The translations under genes were made by a program, and so were the position numbers. Below the pieces are notes generated by a model. The model ran no database searches and had not been told where the DNA came from. It was given only the letters and a program-made list of their open reading frames with translations. Below are positions 52,666-62,412 of a DNA stretch of 64,000 nt, one piece after another. Within the stretch, counting starts at the first letter, position 1, and each line of letters begins with the position of its first letter. The stretch is taken from assembly GCA_026710795.1 (NCBI GenBank), contig JAPOQK010000012.1, forward strand, positions 33,823 through 97,822, given 5' to 3'. Source of the stretch: Candidatus Poribacteria bacterium. GTDB lineage: Bacteria; Poribacteria; WGA-4E; WGA-3G.

Positions 52666-53589
52666 TTATGAAAGGGCTTCTCGCATTGTATCCACACAAG
52701 GTATTACACCGGTCCATCGTTCAAAAGCTATTGCCCCCTGATGTACAAGCATGCCGAGTCCTCCAACAATTGGACATTGTTTGTCAGCTGCCGCACTTAA
52801 TAACGATGTCATCGGTGGAGTATATACAATATCGTAAACTGTGGTACTCGGTTGTAGCCAATTTGGGTCAATCAACAATGGGTGGGATGAATCCATACTG
52901 GATGTAGATGTATTGACAAGTAATGAACAACTAATTACTGCATCCTTCAAGCGTGAATCCTCTAATCCCATACCTTCTAATACTGTTATATTATTATCTT
53001 TTATATCTTTGTCAGATTCAGATTCCTGTAAACTGTTGTCCTCATCTATTTGTAACCCAATCTTTTTTGTTAGTTCTTCAGCTAAGGCAACCGCCTTAGA
53101 TACTGTCCGATTTGCAATTATAACAGAACGTACACCTGCAAGTGCTAAAGCAACCACAATTGCTCTCGCGGAACCCCCCGCACCTAAGACAACAACATCC
53201 TCACCGACAGGTATTGATGCTCCAGTTTCCTCTAATGCCCTTAAAAATCCTGGGGCATCTGTGTTCTCGCCGTGTATCTTTCCATTAGTAAATGTAAGTG
53301 TATTCACTGCTCCGATAAGTTCTGCCTCTCTTGATATAGATGTGAGAAATGGCATAACTGACTGCTTATGTGGCAATGTAACATTTATTCCGACAACATT
53401 TATTGCTTTGAATCCTGTTATAGCATCTGCAACTGCGTCAACAGGAACGTGGAACGGAACATATATGAAGTCAAGACTTGCTTTTGCAAGTGCTGCGTTA
53501 TGCATTTGGGGTGAACGGCTATGTGCAACCGGTTCCCCAATAACTCCAACGATACGTGTATGACCAGTAATTGTATGTGGATTATCCAT
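52666..53589 (-). CDS. aroE: Shikimate dehydrogenase
   Basis: NADP-dependent reduction of 3-dehydroshikimate in the chorismate pathway. The N-terminal substrate domain has GVIGEPVAHSRSPQMHNAAL and GINVTLPHKQSVMPFL with the catalytic Lys, the Asp partner is in GENTDAPGFLRAL, and the nucleotide domain starts VVVLGAGGSARAIVVAL. A polar insert (NSLQESESDKDIKDNN) of about 25 residues in the nucleotide domain makes the protein 307 residues instead of 270-290. The gene is downstream of the indolepyruvate oxidoreductase gene with 80 bases between. Confidence 0.93.
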   Translation of the reverse strand: MDNPHTITGHTRIVGVIGEPVAHSRSPQMHNAALAKASLDFIYVPFHVPVDAVADAITGFKAINVVGINVTLPHKQSVMPFLTSISREAELIGAVNTLTFTNGKIHGENTDAPGFLRALEETGASIPVGEDVVVLGAGGSARAIVVALALAGVRSVIIANRTVSKAVALAEELTKKIGLQIDEDNSLQESESDKDIKDNNITVLEGMGLEDSRLKDAVISCSLLVNTSTSSMDSSHPLLIDPNWLQPSTTVYDIVYTPPMTSLLSAAADKQCPIVGGLGMLVHQGAIAFERWTGVIPCVDTMREALS

Positions 53590-53668
53590 TTACTTATTTT
53601 GCCAATTTCCCAATATAGTTAGTATAAATGCAGAAGTAAATACTCGTTCAATAATAAGAAGCTGTAAA

Positions 53669-56600
53669 TTAGGAGGTATCTTTATTAAGTAATGTTTCCA
53701 CCTCTTGTTTCGCTGCTTCCATTGTAGGATAACGGATTGCTCTATAACCACGCACGTTTTCAACACATTCTATTGCTTGTAAATGTTTAGAGTAATTCAC
53801 ATCATCTTCTGTTGAAAATGTATCTATAACTTCTCGGATATACCACTCCCGGAATTCACGTTCTTTCGCATGCCATTGTGACAACCAGCGTCTTAGAAAC
53901 TTCATCCGTTTCATCACATGTAACATCCAATTTCTTGTGTCAATATCATGTTGAATATCAATACCGAGAACGGTGAAATGAGGACGATTAAGATGTAGGT
54001 ACCGGATTTTATCCCCGTTTTTCTCATCTACATTATAACGCATCTTATCGCGAGCCAATTTTTCTTTACTTGTCAGAAGATGTGATACATATACTTCGTC
54101 CTTAATTAACATTACCTTGTGCAGATACTTAATCGCTGCCTTCGTTGCATTATATTCTTTATAATCTTTTTCAAAGACATGTTCTATCTTTTCAATGTAT
54201 CTTTGTGCATAACCGAGACCCTCGTATTGAATCAGGTCATATACATAAATAGCAATGCTACGGTTTGTCGATTCATCAAGGTTGAATTTTTGAACTACAT
54301 TCTCAACTAAACTAACGTAGGAATTAGCGAGACGATTACCGCGAAATTTACTCGAAAGTATACTTTTTTTCTCCTCTAATGCCTGTTTGTATGTCTGACT
54401 CAAGACATCAGACTTTTGTTTAGAAAGAATAGTGTCAGCATTCTCGCTTACAGCAAGGTATCTACCCACCTCCAACGCATTCATATTCTGTTGCAAATCT
54501 GATCGCCTGACCATCTGTTTTAAAGCAATTTGTATAGGTTCAAGGGCAATCGGTATCAAACCACGCTGAAACGCTACACCTAAAAGCATTATGTTGGCAT
54601 ACAGTTTAGTTCCGAATAACTGTTCTGATACTTCAAATAGATTTATCCCATAATAAGTCTTTGTATTTTCTTTTATTGTGTCTTCCAAGTCACCAATCTC
54701 AAAGCTATCTTCTCCTATGAGCGACCTTATCGTATCGGTCTTAGCAGTATTGACAACTGAGTCTGTCCGTCCAGATGAAGCAACACGGAATACCGATTCA
54801 GCGGAAATACCTCTAACTGCTTCTAAAATATCAAGACCCAAAACCAGGTCAGCTTTACCATAAGGAATAATAGGGGAAATCTTTTGTCTTGAATTTGTGT
54901 ATGTAACATGCGTATAAACGCCGCCATTTCGTATTGCTAAACCCTTCCTATCACAGAAATGTACATCATATCCTTGGAGATATCCAGCTACGACAAGTAT
55001 TTTTGAAATTGTACCGATACCCATTCCACCTACACCTGCAGCATAGACACTCCAAATTTTATCAAAAGGTTGTGGAATTGGCGACGGTAAGGTATGTCCA
55101 CCATTCAAATCAAGCTGAGATAATAAGTCGGATATTCCTGACTCCTCCCATACATTTTCATTGTCTTCATTCTTTTCTTTTGGTCTATCAATTTGTTGGA
55201 TTTGTTGCTTACGGGGTGGACGTTTTCGCGTAACGACTACCTCTTCAAACGAAGGACATGCCCATTTAATTCGTGCACAAGCACCATCTGTTACACAATT
55301 AGAACGATCTACGGCAATTTTGTTACCATAGTCAGTATCTATAATTTTTAGTGCTGGACATCCTGTTGATTTTGTACATTCTAAACAGAATTCACATACT
55401 TCTGATGTTATGTTGATGTGTTTTTCGACTTTTAAGAAACCTGCTTTTTCTTTTATAGACTGTTGTTCTCTTCGGAGTCGTCTATGTAACGTAATCGCAC
55501 ATTCTTTGTCAGCAATGATTATTTTCACACCTGACTTCAGTATCGATTTCTCAAGGTATTTTTTATAGTTCAACCGGTCTTCTGGGTTCACGCGAACAAC
55601 GCTTATCTCAGATCCTCCTGCTAACCCATTAGCAACTTTCTCAATATCTTGAGCAAAAGTAGGGTTACCAAGGATATCCAATTCATCTGCTGGTGTAGGT
55701 TGGTGTCCCGTCATCGCAGTTGTTTGATTATCTAAGATGATATATGTAATATCTTGATTATTCTTTATGGAATCCGAAATCGCAGACATACCACCATGAA
55801 AGAAGGTTGAGTCACCCATGAAAACAACCTGCTTATTTACTATGAAAGGATCAATTCCTGCACCGGCTCCACCTCCCAGAGTCATAGCCGAGAGATTATG
55901 CATCAGGCGCGGAAAAGGTTCGTATTTTAGCATAGAATAGCACCCGATATCACCGTGAAAAACAAGATCAACAGGTGTCGAATCGTGGTGTTTTTGCATA
56001 TACGCAGGATCCATAAATTGATCCGTCATTTCAAGTAGAACACTTGAGGAATCTCGGTGTGGACAGCCAGGACAGAAAGTTGGTGTACGGGCTGGAATAT
56101 CAGCCTTAATATTGGAAACTTCCTGCTGCAACTTAGCTTCTTCCTCTAATTGAACATTATCTATCGGAAAATCAAACGAAAATGCTTTTGTTTCTTCACT
56201 GTTTGAGAATAACGGTATCAATCGTTGGATAAGAATAGATGTATCTAAGCCTGCTACAACTGGTATTCCTTGTAATCCATCTGGGAACTGTTTACCCCAT
56301 ACTTTTACATACTTATCAAGCTTTTCTTCTTGGTACTTCTGTGTAAGGAACGCCTTGATTTCGTTTTCAATTACCGGACGTTTCTCTTCAATAACATAAA
56401 GCTCATCAACCATGTTTGCAAATTCAAGAACTATGTCTTGATCAATCGGATGCGTCATACCGAGTTTTAGTATTGGAACTCTGTCACTAAGGTTAAGTTC
56501 AGTGAGGGCATGTTCTAAATAGCAGTAACTAAAACCAGCTGTAACGAACCCAATTTTATGTTTAGTAGATGGAGTTTTTCCTTCATCATTTTCAGGATAG

Positions 56601-57340
56601 ATGATTTTGTTGAGACCTAATCGTTTTGCTGTATCAAGTGCGGTGGGAAAACGTTCACTAAGCATTTCAACTTCAACGCGAACAGTATCAGGGGGTAATA
56701 TAACGCGATTATCTATTGAAATCAAGTCTGTGTCTAATTCCGTTTGTGCAATCTTACTTATGGTAGGATAACGATTGGGATGTAACTCAACATTACCACC
56801 ACCATCTGCTTGATTCTGAGTTGTTAAATAGCAAGTATAAAGATTAGCTTCAGCTGATATTTCAAACGCACAATTCACCCAATTTTTAAGTTCTTGCCAA
56901 GTAGATGGTTCTAATAGCGGCATATATAGGTGACGTGCTAAAACACGAGAATCGGCTGGGACTTGGGTACTATATGACCAGGTATCATCTCCAACAACTA
57001 CAACCGCACCACCGGTTGTACCTGCCAAATTACTGATGGCAAGGCTATCAGACGCAACATGCATCCCCACACTCTTCATAAACGCTATTGCACGCATTTC
57101 TGCCATTTGTGATCCGTTCAAACGCGCTATCCCCAACGCTTCATTATTGGCTATTTGCGCTACGATACCGTTTGATTTTAAGAGATCCGAATTCCGCTGC
57201 AGCACGTCAAATACTTCAGAAATTGGCGAGCCAGGATATCCCGTCAGCAGACTTACACCACTTTCCAAAGAACCTTTAACAAGTAACTCACAGCCAGTAT
57301 AGACATTAGTACCTTCTGATTGTGTAAACCTTTCATCCAT
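53669..57340 (-). CDS. Indolepyruvate:ferredoxin oxidoreductase, single-chain (alpha-gamma fusion)
   Basis: 1223 residues, one polypeptide combining parts that are separate IorA and IorB in archaea. Order: transketolase-type pyrimidine half (GYPGSPISEVFDVL), thiamin diphosphate half (TFCPGCPHRDSS, HGDIGCYSM, GGGAGAGIDPF, MGDSTFFHGGM), then a ferredoxin-like segment CEFCLECTKSTGCPALK, the NCVTDGACARIKWACPS Cys set for [4Fe-4S] clusters, then a gamma domain (SVYAAGVGGMGIGTISKIL) and a C-terminal helical domain of DUF6537 type. Oxidises aryl pyruvates, making acyl-CoA and reduced ferredoxin. ATG confirmed by position. It lies between recN and aroE in a minus-strand run. Confidence 0.87.
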   Translation of the reverse strand: MDERFTQSEGTNVYTGCELLVKGSLESGVSLLTGYPGSPISEVFDVLQRNSDLLKSNGIVAQIANNEALGIARLNGSQMAEMRAIAFMKSVGMHVASDSLAISNLAGTTGGAVVVVGDDTWSYSTQVPADSRVLARHLYMPLLEPSTWQELKNWVNCAFEISAEANLYTCYLTTQNQADGGGNVELHPNRYPTISKIAQTELDTDLISIDNRVILPPDTVRVEVEMLSERFPTALDTAKRLGLNKIIYPENDEGKTPSTKHKIGFVTAGFSYCYLEHALTELNLSDRVPILKLGMTHPIDQDIVLEFANMVDELYVIEEKRPVIENEIKAFLTQKYQEEKLDKYVKVWGKQFPDGLQGIPVVAGLDTSILIQRLIPLFSNSEETKAFSFDFPIDNVQLEEEAKLQQEVSNIKADIPARTPTFCPGCPHRDSSSVLLEMTDQFMDPAYMQKHHDSTPVDLVFHGDIGCYSMLKYEPFPRLMHNLSAMTLGGGAGAGIDPFIVNKQVVFMGDSTFFHGGMSAISDSIKNNQDITYIILDNQTTAMTGHQPTPADELDILGNPTFAQDIEKVANGLAGGSEISVVRVNPEDRLNYKKYLEKSILKSGVKIIIADKECAITLHRRLRREQQSIKEKAGFLKVEKHINITSEVCEFCLECTKSTGCPALKIIDTDYGNKIAVDRSNCVTDGACARIKWACPSFEEVVVTRKRPPRKQQIQQIDRPKEKNEDNENVWEESGISDLLSQLDLNGGHTLPSPIPQPFDKIWSVYAAGVGGMGIGTISKILVVAGYLQGYDVHFCDRKGLAIRNGGVYTHVTYTNSRQKISPIIPYGKADLVLGLDILEAVRGISAESVFRVASSGRTDSVVNTAKTDTIRSLIGEDSFEIGDLEDTIKENTKTYYGINLFEVSEQLFGTKLYANIMLLGVAFQRGLIPIALEPIQIALKQMVRRSDLQQNMNALEVGRYLAVSENADTILSKQKSDVLSQTYKQALEEKKSILSSKFRGNRLANSYVSLVENVVQKFNLDESTNRSIAIYVYDLIQYEGLGYAQRYIEKIEHVFEKDYKEYNATKAAIKYLHKVMLIKDEVYVSHLLTSKEKLARDKMRYNVDEKNGDKIRYLHLNRPHFTVLGIDIQHDIDTRNWMLHVMKRMKFLRRWLSQWHAKEREFREWYIREVIDTFSTEDDVNYSKHLQAIECVENVRGYRAIRYPTMEAAKQEVETLLNKDTS

Positions 57341-57364
57341 GATGTATATTATCCTTTGAATGGT

Positions 57365-59071
57365 TTATCCATTCAATAGTTCACGGGCATGAGCGAGACC
57401 CACTTCTGTCTCTTTTCCACCATGCATACGAGCAATCTCTGTCACCCGCTCCGCGTCTGTCAACGATTTAGCAGTAATTAGTGTTCTTTCACCTACTACA
57501 TCTTTTTCAACCAGAAAATGCCTATCGGCAAATCGTGCAATCTGCGGAAGATGGGTGATACAGATAACTTGGGCAGATTGCGACAGTTCCTTTAGTTTCT
57601 TTCCTACGACATCAGCGATTTTACCACCGATTCCGCTATCAATTTCATCAAAAAGCACCGTTGGAATATTATCTACTTTTACTAACACAGTTTTTAAGGC
57701 AAGCATAACACGTGAGATTTCACCACCCGATGCAATTCTTGCTAAAGGACGTAACTCAGAACCTACATTAGGCGCAATTAAAAACTCAACTTTGTCCATA
57801 CCGTTTTCACGAAGGGCATACTGCTTCCCATCAATCGAAAGCAAACCACTATCATCTTCAATCGGCTGAACCACTGTGTAAAATTCAGCCTTTTCCATTC
57901 CCAACTCTTGAAGTTCTTTTTCTACCAATGCTGATAGTCTTTCTGCAACCTTTTTCCGTTTTACGGACAAGGCAATACACAACTCACATAACGTTAGTTT
58001 CAGTTCACGTATCTGCGATTGAAGTTCTTCTGTCTTTTCAGATCCAAGTTCTAAATCTGATAACTTACGTTCGGCATCAGCATGGTATTCAATCATCTCT
58101 GAGATAGTGCTACCGTATCTACGCTTGAATTTGGAAATAAGTTCAAGTCGGTCAGTCACCTCTGTCAGTCGTGTAGGGTTGAATTCAACAGCCTCCGCAT
58201 AGTGACGAATTTGCATTGCAATATCTTCAAGTTCATATAAAGAAGATGCTATCCGCTCGGACAATTCCAACAGACCAGTATCTACTTCTGTCAATTTTGC
58301 TACAGTTTTAGCAGAATCCCTCAAACTTTCCAACACAGAAGCACTCCCACCTGAACTTGATGCGTCAAATTCCGATCTTACCTCACCATCAAGCTGTTCA
58401 TATACAAGGTTTGCGGATTCATATAATTCTTCTGCGTTGTTGAGTATACTAATCTCAGCAGTTAGTTCTTCCTCTTCACCTTCCTGTAGATTTGCAGATG
58501 TCAGTTCCTTCACCTCAAATTCAAGTAATTCCTTCTCTCGTTCAGAAGACCTCAATGTATGTAAAAGAGAGTCCAATTCTTTTTTTAAATCAAGTAGGTG
58601 ATGATAATGTTTGCTTACCTGTTCCCGTTCTTTCTCGGTTTCTCCAAAATCATCTAATAATTCAAGATGTGTTTCCGTCCTGAATAAGGATTGATGTTCA
58701 TGTTGTCCATGTATATCAACCAACAATGTACCCAATTCCTCCAGCTTCTTCAAATTAGCCAATTCTCCGTTGATACGACAGCGACTTCTACCGTTTGAAC
58801 TAATTTGTCTGGCGAGAACAAATGTATCATTCATATCCATCATAGATGGAAGTGGGGTAGATGGCACAACACCGATTTCTACCGATGCACTTTTGGCACC
58901 TTCTCGCACAATATCTGGAGATGTCCGTTCACCTAAGACTAACCCTATTGATTTTAGGATAACTGATTTTCCTGCTCCTGTTTCACCGGTAAATATGTTT
59001 AAACCCGGTGATAGTTCTAAATCAAGTTCCTCAATTAGGGCTATATTGCGGATAGAGATTGCTTCTATCAC
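57365..59071 (-). CDS. recN: DNA repair protein RecN
   Basis: SMC-like ATPase for double-strand-break repair, 568 residues. Walker A NIFTGETGAGKSVILKSIG at 26-44, RQISSNGRSRCRING-type start of the arm, long antiparallel coiled-coil arms in the middle (residues 150-370), and the distal ABC region with ASGGEISRVMLALK and Walker B VLFDEIDSGIGGKIAD near 473. The start is GTG with AAGGAA upstream. The order nadK then recN is conserved in many bacteria, which supports both calls. It lies 81 bases after nadK. Confidence 0.94.
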   Translation of the reverse strand: MIEAISIRNIALIEELDLELSPGLNIFTGETGAGKSVILKSIGLVLGERTSPDIVREGAKSASVEIGVVPSTPLPSMMDMNDTFVLARQISSNGRSRCRINGELANLKKLEELGTLLVDIHGQHEHQSLFRTETHLELLDDFGETEKEREQVSKHYHHLLDLKKELDSLLHTLRSSEREKELLEFEVKELTSANLQEGEEEELTAEISILNNAEELYESANLVYEQLDGEVRSEFDASSSGGSASVLESLRDSAKTVAKLTEVDTGLLELSERIASSLYELEDIAMQIRHYAEAVEFNPTRLTEVTDRLELISKFKRRYGSTISEMIEYHADAERKLSDLELGSEKTEELQSQIRELKLTLCELCIALSVKRKKVAERLSALVEKELQELGMEKAEFYTVVQPIEDDSGLLSIDGKQYALRENGMDKVEFLIAPNVGSELRPLARIASGGEISRVMLALKTVLVKVDNIPTVLFDEIDSGIGGKIADVVGKKLKELSQSAQVICITHLPQIARFADRHFLVEKDVVGERTLITAKSLTDAERVTEIARMHGGKETEVGLAHARELLNG

Positions 59072-59151
59072 AGTTCTTTCCTTGTCACTAATTTACTTAT
59101 ACTATCTTACAAGGTGTGCAAAGACTTCGTTTAATTCAATAACAGAAATAC

Positions 59152-60015
59152 TTATTTTCTTCTCTCTCCCAACATCAGTTTTTCACGTAATGCTCTGTAA
59201 TAACTATGACTTCGAGATCGGATTAATTGAATTGTTCGTTTTGCCCTACGAACCTTTATCTCGGCTTCTCTTGTAAGGGTATGTGTTTCCCGTTGTCCGT
59301 CAATAAAAAGATCCAGACTTTCATAAGTTGAATGCATCTCAACCTTGATCTCCGCATCACCATGTGCAATAAAAGGTCGTACAGTAAGACTGTGAGGTGC
59401 AATCGGTGTCAACAAAATCGCCTCTAACTGTGGCTCAACTATAGTTCCACCACATGAAAGTGAGTATCCTGTTGAACCACTGGGAGTCGCAATAATCAAC
59501 CCATCAGCATTATAAGGTATAAACAATTCCCCATCAATATAGGCGTTCAGTTCGATTAATCTGGTATAGTGCCGAATCATTACATCGTTAAGAGCAAAGG
59601 TATGAAAGGGTTGTGGACCCTGACTGTTGACAAATACTTCCAACATCATCCGATGTTCTATCCGATAATCCCCTCTCAAAGTTGCCCTTAATGATGGATT
59701 GAGTTCAGCCAACGAGGCATCTGTTAAAAAACCAAGGTTACCGATATTGATCGCAAGAATTGGTATAGTTTCAATCTTAGGTAAATGTGCTGCACTTAGA
59801 AGCGTTCCATCACCACCGAGAACCAGAAGCATGTCAACATCTTCTACCATTTGTGCTGTATCAATACCCGTGGGTTTAAGTCCAAGATCTTCCGCTTGTT
59901 CATCAGATACTACCGGTACGACATCCGCTTTCTTCAGCAACTCCGACACGTCAGCAACAACCTGTGGTGCATTCTCCTTATGGATGTTGACAAAAAATCC
60001 TACCTTTTTCGTCAT
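59152..60015 (-). CDS. nadK: NAD kinase
   Basis: Phosphorylates NAD to NADP. Start moved to ATG 60015, giving 287 residues, because GGAGAAGGAG lies upstream and this ATG overlaps the DUF368 stop as ATGA; the longer frame from 60078 adds 21 residues with no support. The GGDGT motif is at residues 67-71 (LVLGGDGTLLSAA), followed by INIGNLGFLTD, LNDVMIRH and GSTGYSLSCGG, all diagnostic. The gene is cotranslated with the upstream DUF368 gene and followed by recN. Confidence 0.95.
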   Translation of the reverse strand: MTKKVGFFVNIHKENAPQVVADVSELLKKADVVPVVSDEQAEDLGLKPTGIDTAQMVEDVDMLLVLGGDGTLLSAAHLPKIETIPILAINIGNLGFLTDASLAELNPSLRATLRGDYRIEHRMMLEVFVNSQGPQPFHTFALNDVMIRHYTRLIELNAYIDGELFIPYNADGLIIATPSGSTGYSLSCGGTIVEPQLEAILLTPIAPHSLTVRPFIAHGDAEIKVEMHSTYESLDLFIDGQRETHTLTREAEIKVRRAKRTIQLIRSRSHSYYRALREKLMLGERRK

Positions 60016-61010
60016 CCAGTCTCCTTCTCCAATCGAGAAAAACCTAAAATCACACCACATCCGATGAGAAATACACACACTGTTACCAGTAAATTCATAT
60101 CAAGTTGTGGAAGTAAATGACTTGTATCATAAGATTTGTCACCGACCTTCAAGGTATTCCTAAAAGGCCACAATCCATATAATGACCCCACCATCAATCC
60201 AATTAAAAATGATATTGTCAAATTGCGATACCGATCCAGCAGATAGTTTAACAACCTCGTGAATGCTAATAGACCTAATAGACAACCAAGTGCGAAAACT
60301 ACAAGTGTCAGAAAATTGTTAAAAAATAACTGACTAATCTCTCCCCTAAATATAGTTGGAATACCCTCCATAAATTCTTTGATAGTCGTTAATAAAGGAA
60401 AATAAATACCGAATGCAAGTAATAGAAAAGAACCGCTGACACCTGGAAGAATCATTGCAGATATAGCAATGGCACCACAACCGAAAAATATTGCAAGTGT
60501 ACCAATTGACATTTCTAAACTATCACCAGTTACAGATGCTCCTCCAGCAGCATTCTTCTTCATTTCCTCAATGAAAACAATTAATGTCCCTGACACCAAC
60601 AAGATTAGGAGTTCACGCCAACCAAACCCTCTTAACATCCGCACCGGTATAAGAATAGATGTTAACACCAAACCAAAAAAGAAACCGTAAGTGGCATCAT
60701 GTTGAGAATCTAACAAATAAACAATTAGTTCGGTTGATGCCAATACCGCTGCAGCTGCACCAACGCCTAATATCATTAAGAAGCCAAAATCTATACGACG
60801 TAACTCAACATAAAATGTATCAATAGCATTTTTCTTAAAAGTGAATATACCAAGTAACCGTTTGATAGTCTGTAAACCAATGTTCCGTAATGACGAAATA
60901 AGACGTTCATAAATACCTAATACTAACGCAAGTGTACCACCACTCATACCCGGAATAATGTTAGCAATACCAATTAGAAAGCCGTTTACAAACAGACGGA
61001 GTAGATTCAT
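60012..61010 (-). CDS. DUF368 membrane protein (polyprenyl-phosphate transporter, PopT-like)
   Basis: 332 residues, about ten membrane helices. The family signature is clear: NGFLIGIANIIPGMSGGTLALVLGIYE at the N-terminus and a second inverted copy AISAMILPGVSGSFLLLAFGIY mid-protein, each with the PG-x-SG pattern of DUF368. Members of this family were shown genetically to recycle undecaprenyl phosphate across the inner membrane. That would serve cell wall and O-antigen assembly. The stop codon overlaps the nadK start (ATGA). No ribosome site stands before the ATG. It is the first gene of the minus-strand run 61010 to 52228. Confidence 0.88.
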   Translation of the reverse strand: MNLLRLFVNGFLIGIANIIPGMSGGTLALVLGIYERLISSLRNIGLQTIKRLLGIFTFKKNAIDTFYVELRRIDFGFLMILGVGAAAAVLASTELIVYLLDSQHDATYGFFFGLVLTSILIPVRMLRGFGWRELLILLVSGTLIVFIEEMKKNAAGGASVTGDSLEMSIGTLAIFFGCGAIAISAMILPGVSGSFLLLAFGIYFPLLTTIKEFMEGIPTIFRGEISQLFFNNFLTLVVFALGCLLGLLAFTRLLNYLLDRYRNLTISFLIGLMVGSLYGLWPFRNTLKVGDKSYDTSHLLPQLDMNLLVTVCVFLIGCGVILGFSRLEKETG

Positions 61011-61482
61011 GTTTGGGTCTATATATCTATAATTATACTTGTTCTGTGTTAAATACTGTCAAAAATTATACTACAAAAACGATATATGTGTCAACCGTTA
61101 ATGAAAATAGACATATATGAAATGGCATACAAACTTCAAAAGTTTACCGTATTTCACAACATAATATAATAATAACATCCTAATGTATATAAATACATAA
61201 AAGTAATATACTATATTACTTGATAATGAGACTTAACATCATATAAGTTAAATAATACTGAGTCTCATTATCTAATTTTCATGTGTTATATTCTGTATTA
61301 TTTTTCGTAACTATTGATAAAATCTGCTTTCGCGAATCCTGACTATAATAACAATGTCATGCAAAATCAACACCTATTGTGCTATTAGTAATAAACATAA
61401 CAGGGATGAATGTGTCTAATTAAAATAAAAATTTATCATATTTACAAATTCTTTAGATTTGTATATAAAGGCTGTAATATAA
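61011..61482. other. AT-rich divergent spacer with a 12-bp inverted repeat
   Basis: Gene-free. GATAATGAGACT (61222-61233) and AGTCTCATTATC (61261-61272) are perfect inverted copies with a 27-base loop that itself holds a small TTAAC/GTTAA stem. No U-run follows. It could be a regulator site or a cruciform between the divergent DUF368 and nucleoside hydrolase genes. Nothing else seen. Confidence 0.5.
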
Positions 61483-62400
61483 ATGAACTTCCCAATTCTT
61501 CCTGAATCCAGACGTATAGAAATGCTACAACCCCCAGAAGGTTATGTCCGGATGGTACTGGATACAGACACATATAATGAAATAGATGACCAATTTGCTG
61601 TTGTCCATGCAATACTCTCACCGGAACAACTTGACCTTGAAGCTATATATGCCGCCCCCTTTCATAACAACCGTTCATCAGGTCCAAAAGATGGTATGGA
61701 AAAAAGCTACGACGAAATTTTGAGACTTTTAAACTTTCTCAATGTAAGTCACGATGGTTTGGTATACCGTGGTTCAACAGAATTTCTCTCTGATGAGAAA
61801 ACACCTATACAAAGTGATGCAGCAAGTGATATGGTTGATCGTGCTTTGGCAAACACCGATGAACCACTTTATGTTGTCGCTGTTGGAGCAATTACAAACG
61901 TCGCATCTGCATTATTACTTGAACCTGAAATCATCAAAAACATTGTGGTAGTCTGGCTTGGTGGTAATCCAATGTATTGGGCTCATACAAGGGAGTTCAA
62001 TCTTGCACAAGACGTAAAAGCCGCACGGGTGGTTCTTAATAGTGGTGTGCCATTTGTCCATCTACCCGCACGTGGCGTGGTCTCACATCTACATACTACT
62101 GTTCCAGAAATGGAACGACACGTACAAGGTAAAGGAAAAATAGGTGATTATTTAGTAGAGATATTCAAAGATTATCACAAAGATCACTTCGGTTGGTCAA
62201 AAGTGATCTGGGATATCTCCGCAACCGCTTATCTCATCAATAGCAGTTGGATACCAACAGAAATAGTACACAGTCCAATCTTAACAGATGCTATTACGTG
62301 GAGTTTTGATAACAGTCGGCACTTAATGCGAGTTGCTACGAGTGTAAATCGTGATGCTGTCTTCAGAGACCTGTTCCAAAAACTACAACAAGCAAGTTAA
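61483..62400 (+). CDS. Nucleoside hydrolase-like protein (IunH family)
   Basis: Calcium-dependent N-ribohydrolase fold, 305 residues. The N-terminal Asp cluster reads VLDTDTYNEIDDQFA at residues 25-39, a variant of the usual DTDxGxDD with an extra residue pattern typical of one subgroup. Further blocks are LLNFLNVS, VYRGS, LYVVAVGAITNVASAL and VVWLGGNP. It would release bases from nucleosides, matching the nucleoside-type transporter genes elsewhere in the window, although these are far away. A weak AAAGG ribosome site precedes the ATG. It converges on the PhyH gene with 12 bases between stops. Confidence 0.82.
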   Translation: MNFPILPESRRIEMLQPPEGYVRMVLDTDTYNEIDDQFAVVHAILSPEQLDLEAIYAAPFHNNRSSGPKDGMEKSYDEILRLLNFLNVSHDGLVYRGSTEFLSDEKTPIQSDAASDMVDRALANTDEPLYVVAVGAITNVASALLLEPEIIKNIVVVWLGGNPMYWAHTREFNLAQDVKAARVVLNSGVPFVHLPARGVVSHLHTTVPEMERHVQGKGKIGDYLVEIFKDYHKDHFGWSKVIWDISATAYLINSSWIPTEIVHSPILTDAITWSFDNSRHLMRVATSVNRDAVFRDLFQKLQQAS

Positions 62401-62412
62401 TATCCGAAGATA

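Noticed and set aside
60016..60078. 21-residue extension of NAD kinase
   Set aside because: The ATG at 60015 overlaps the upstream stop as ATGA and has a strong ribosome site.
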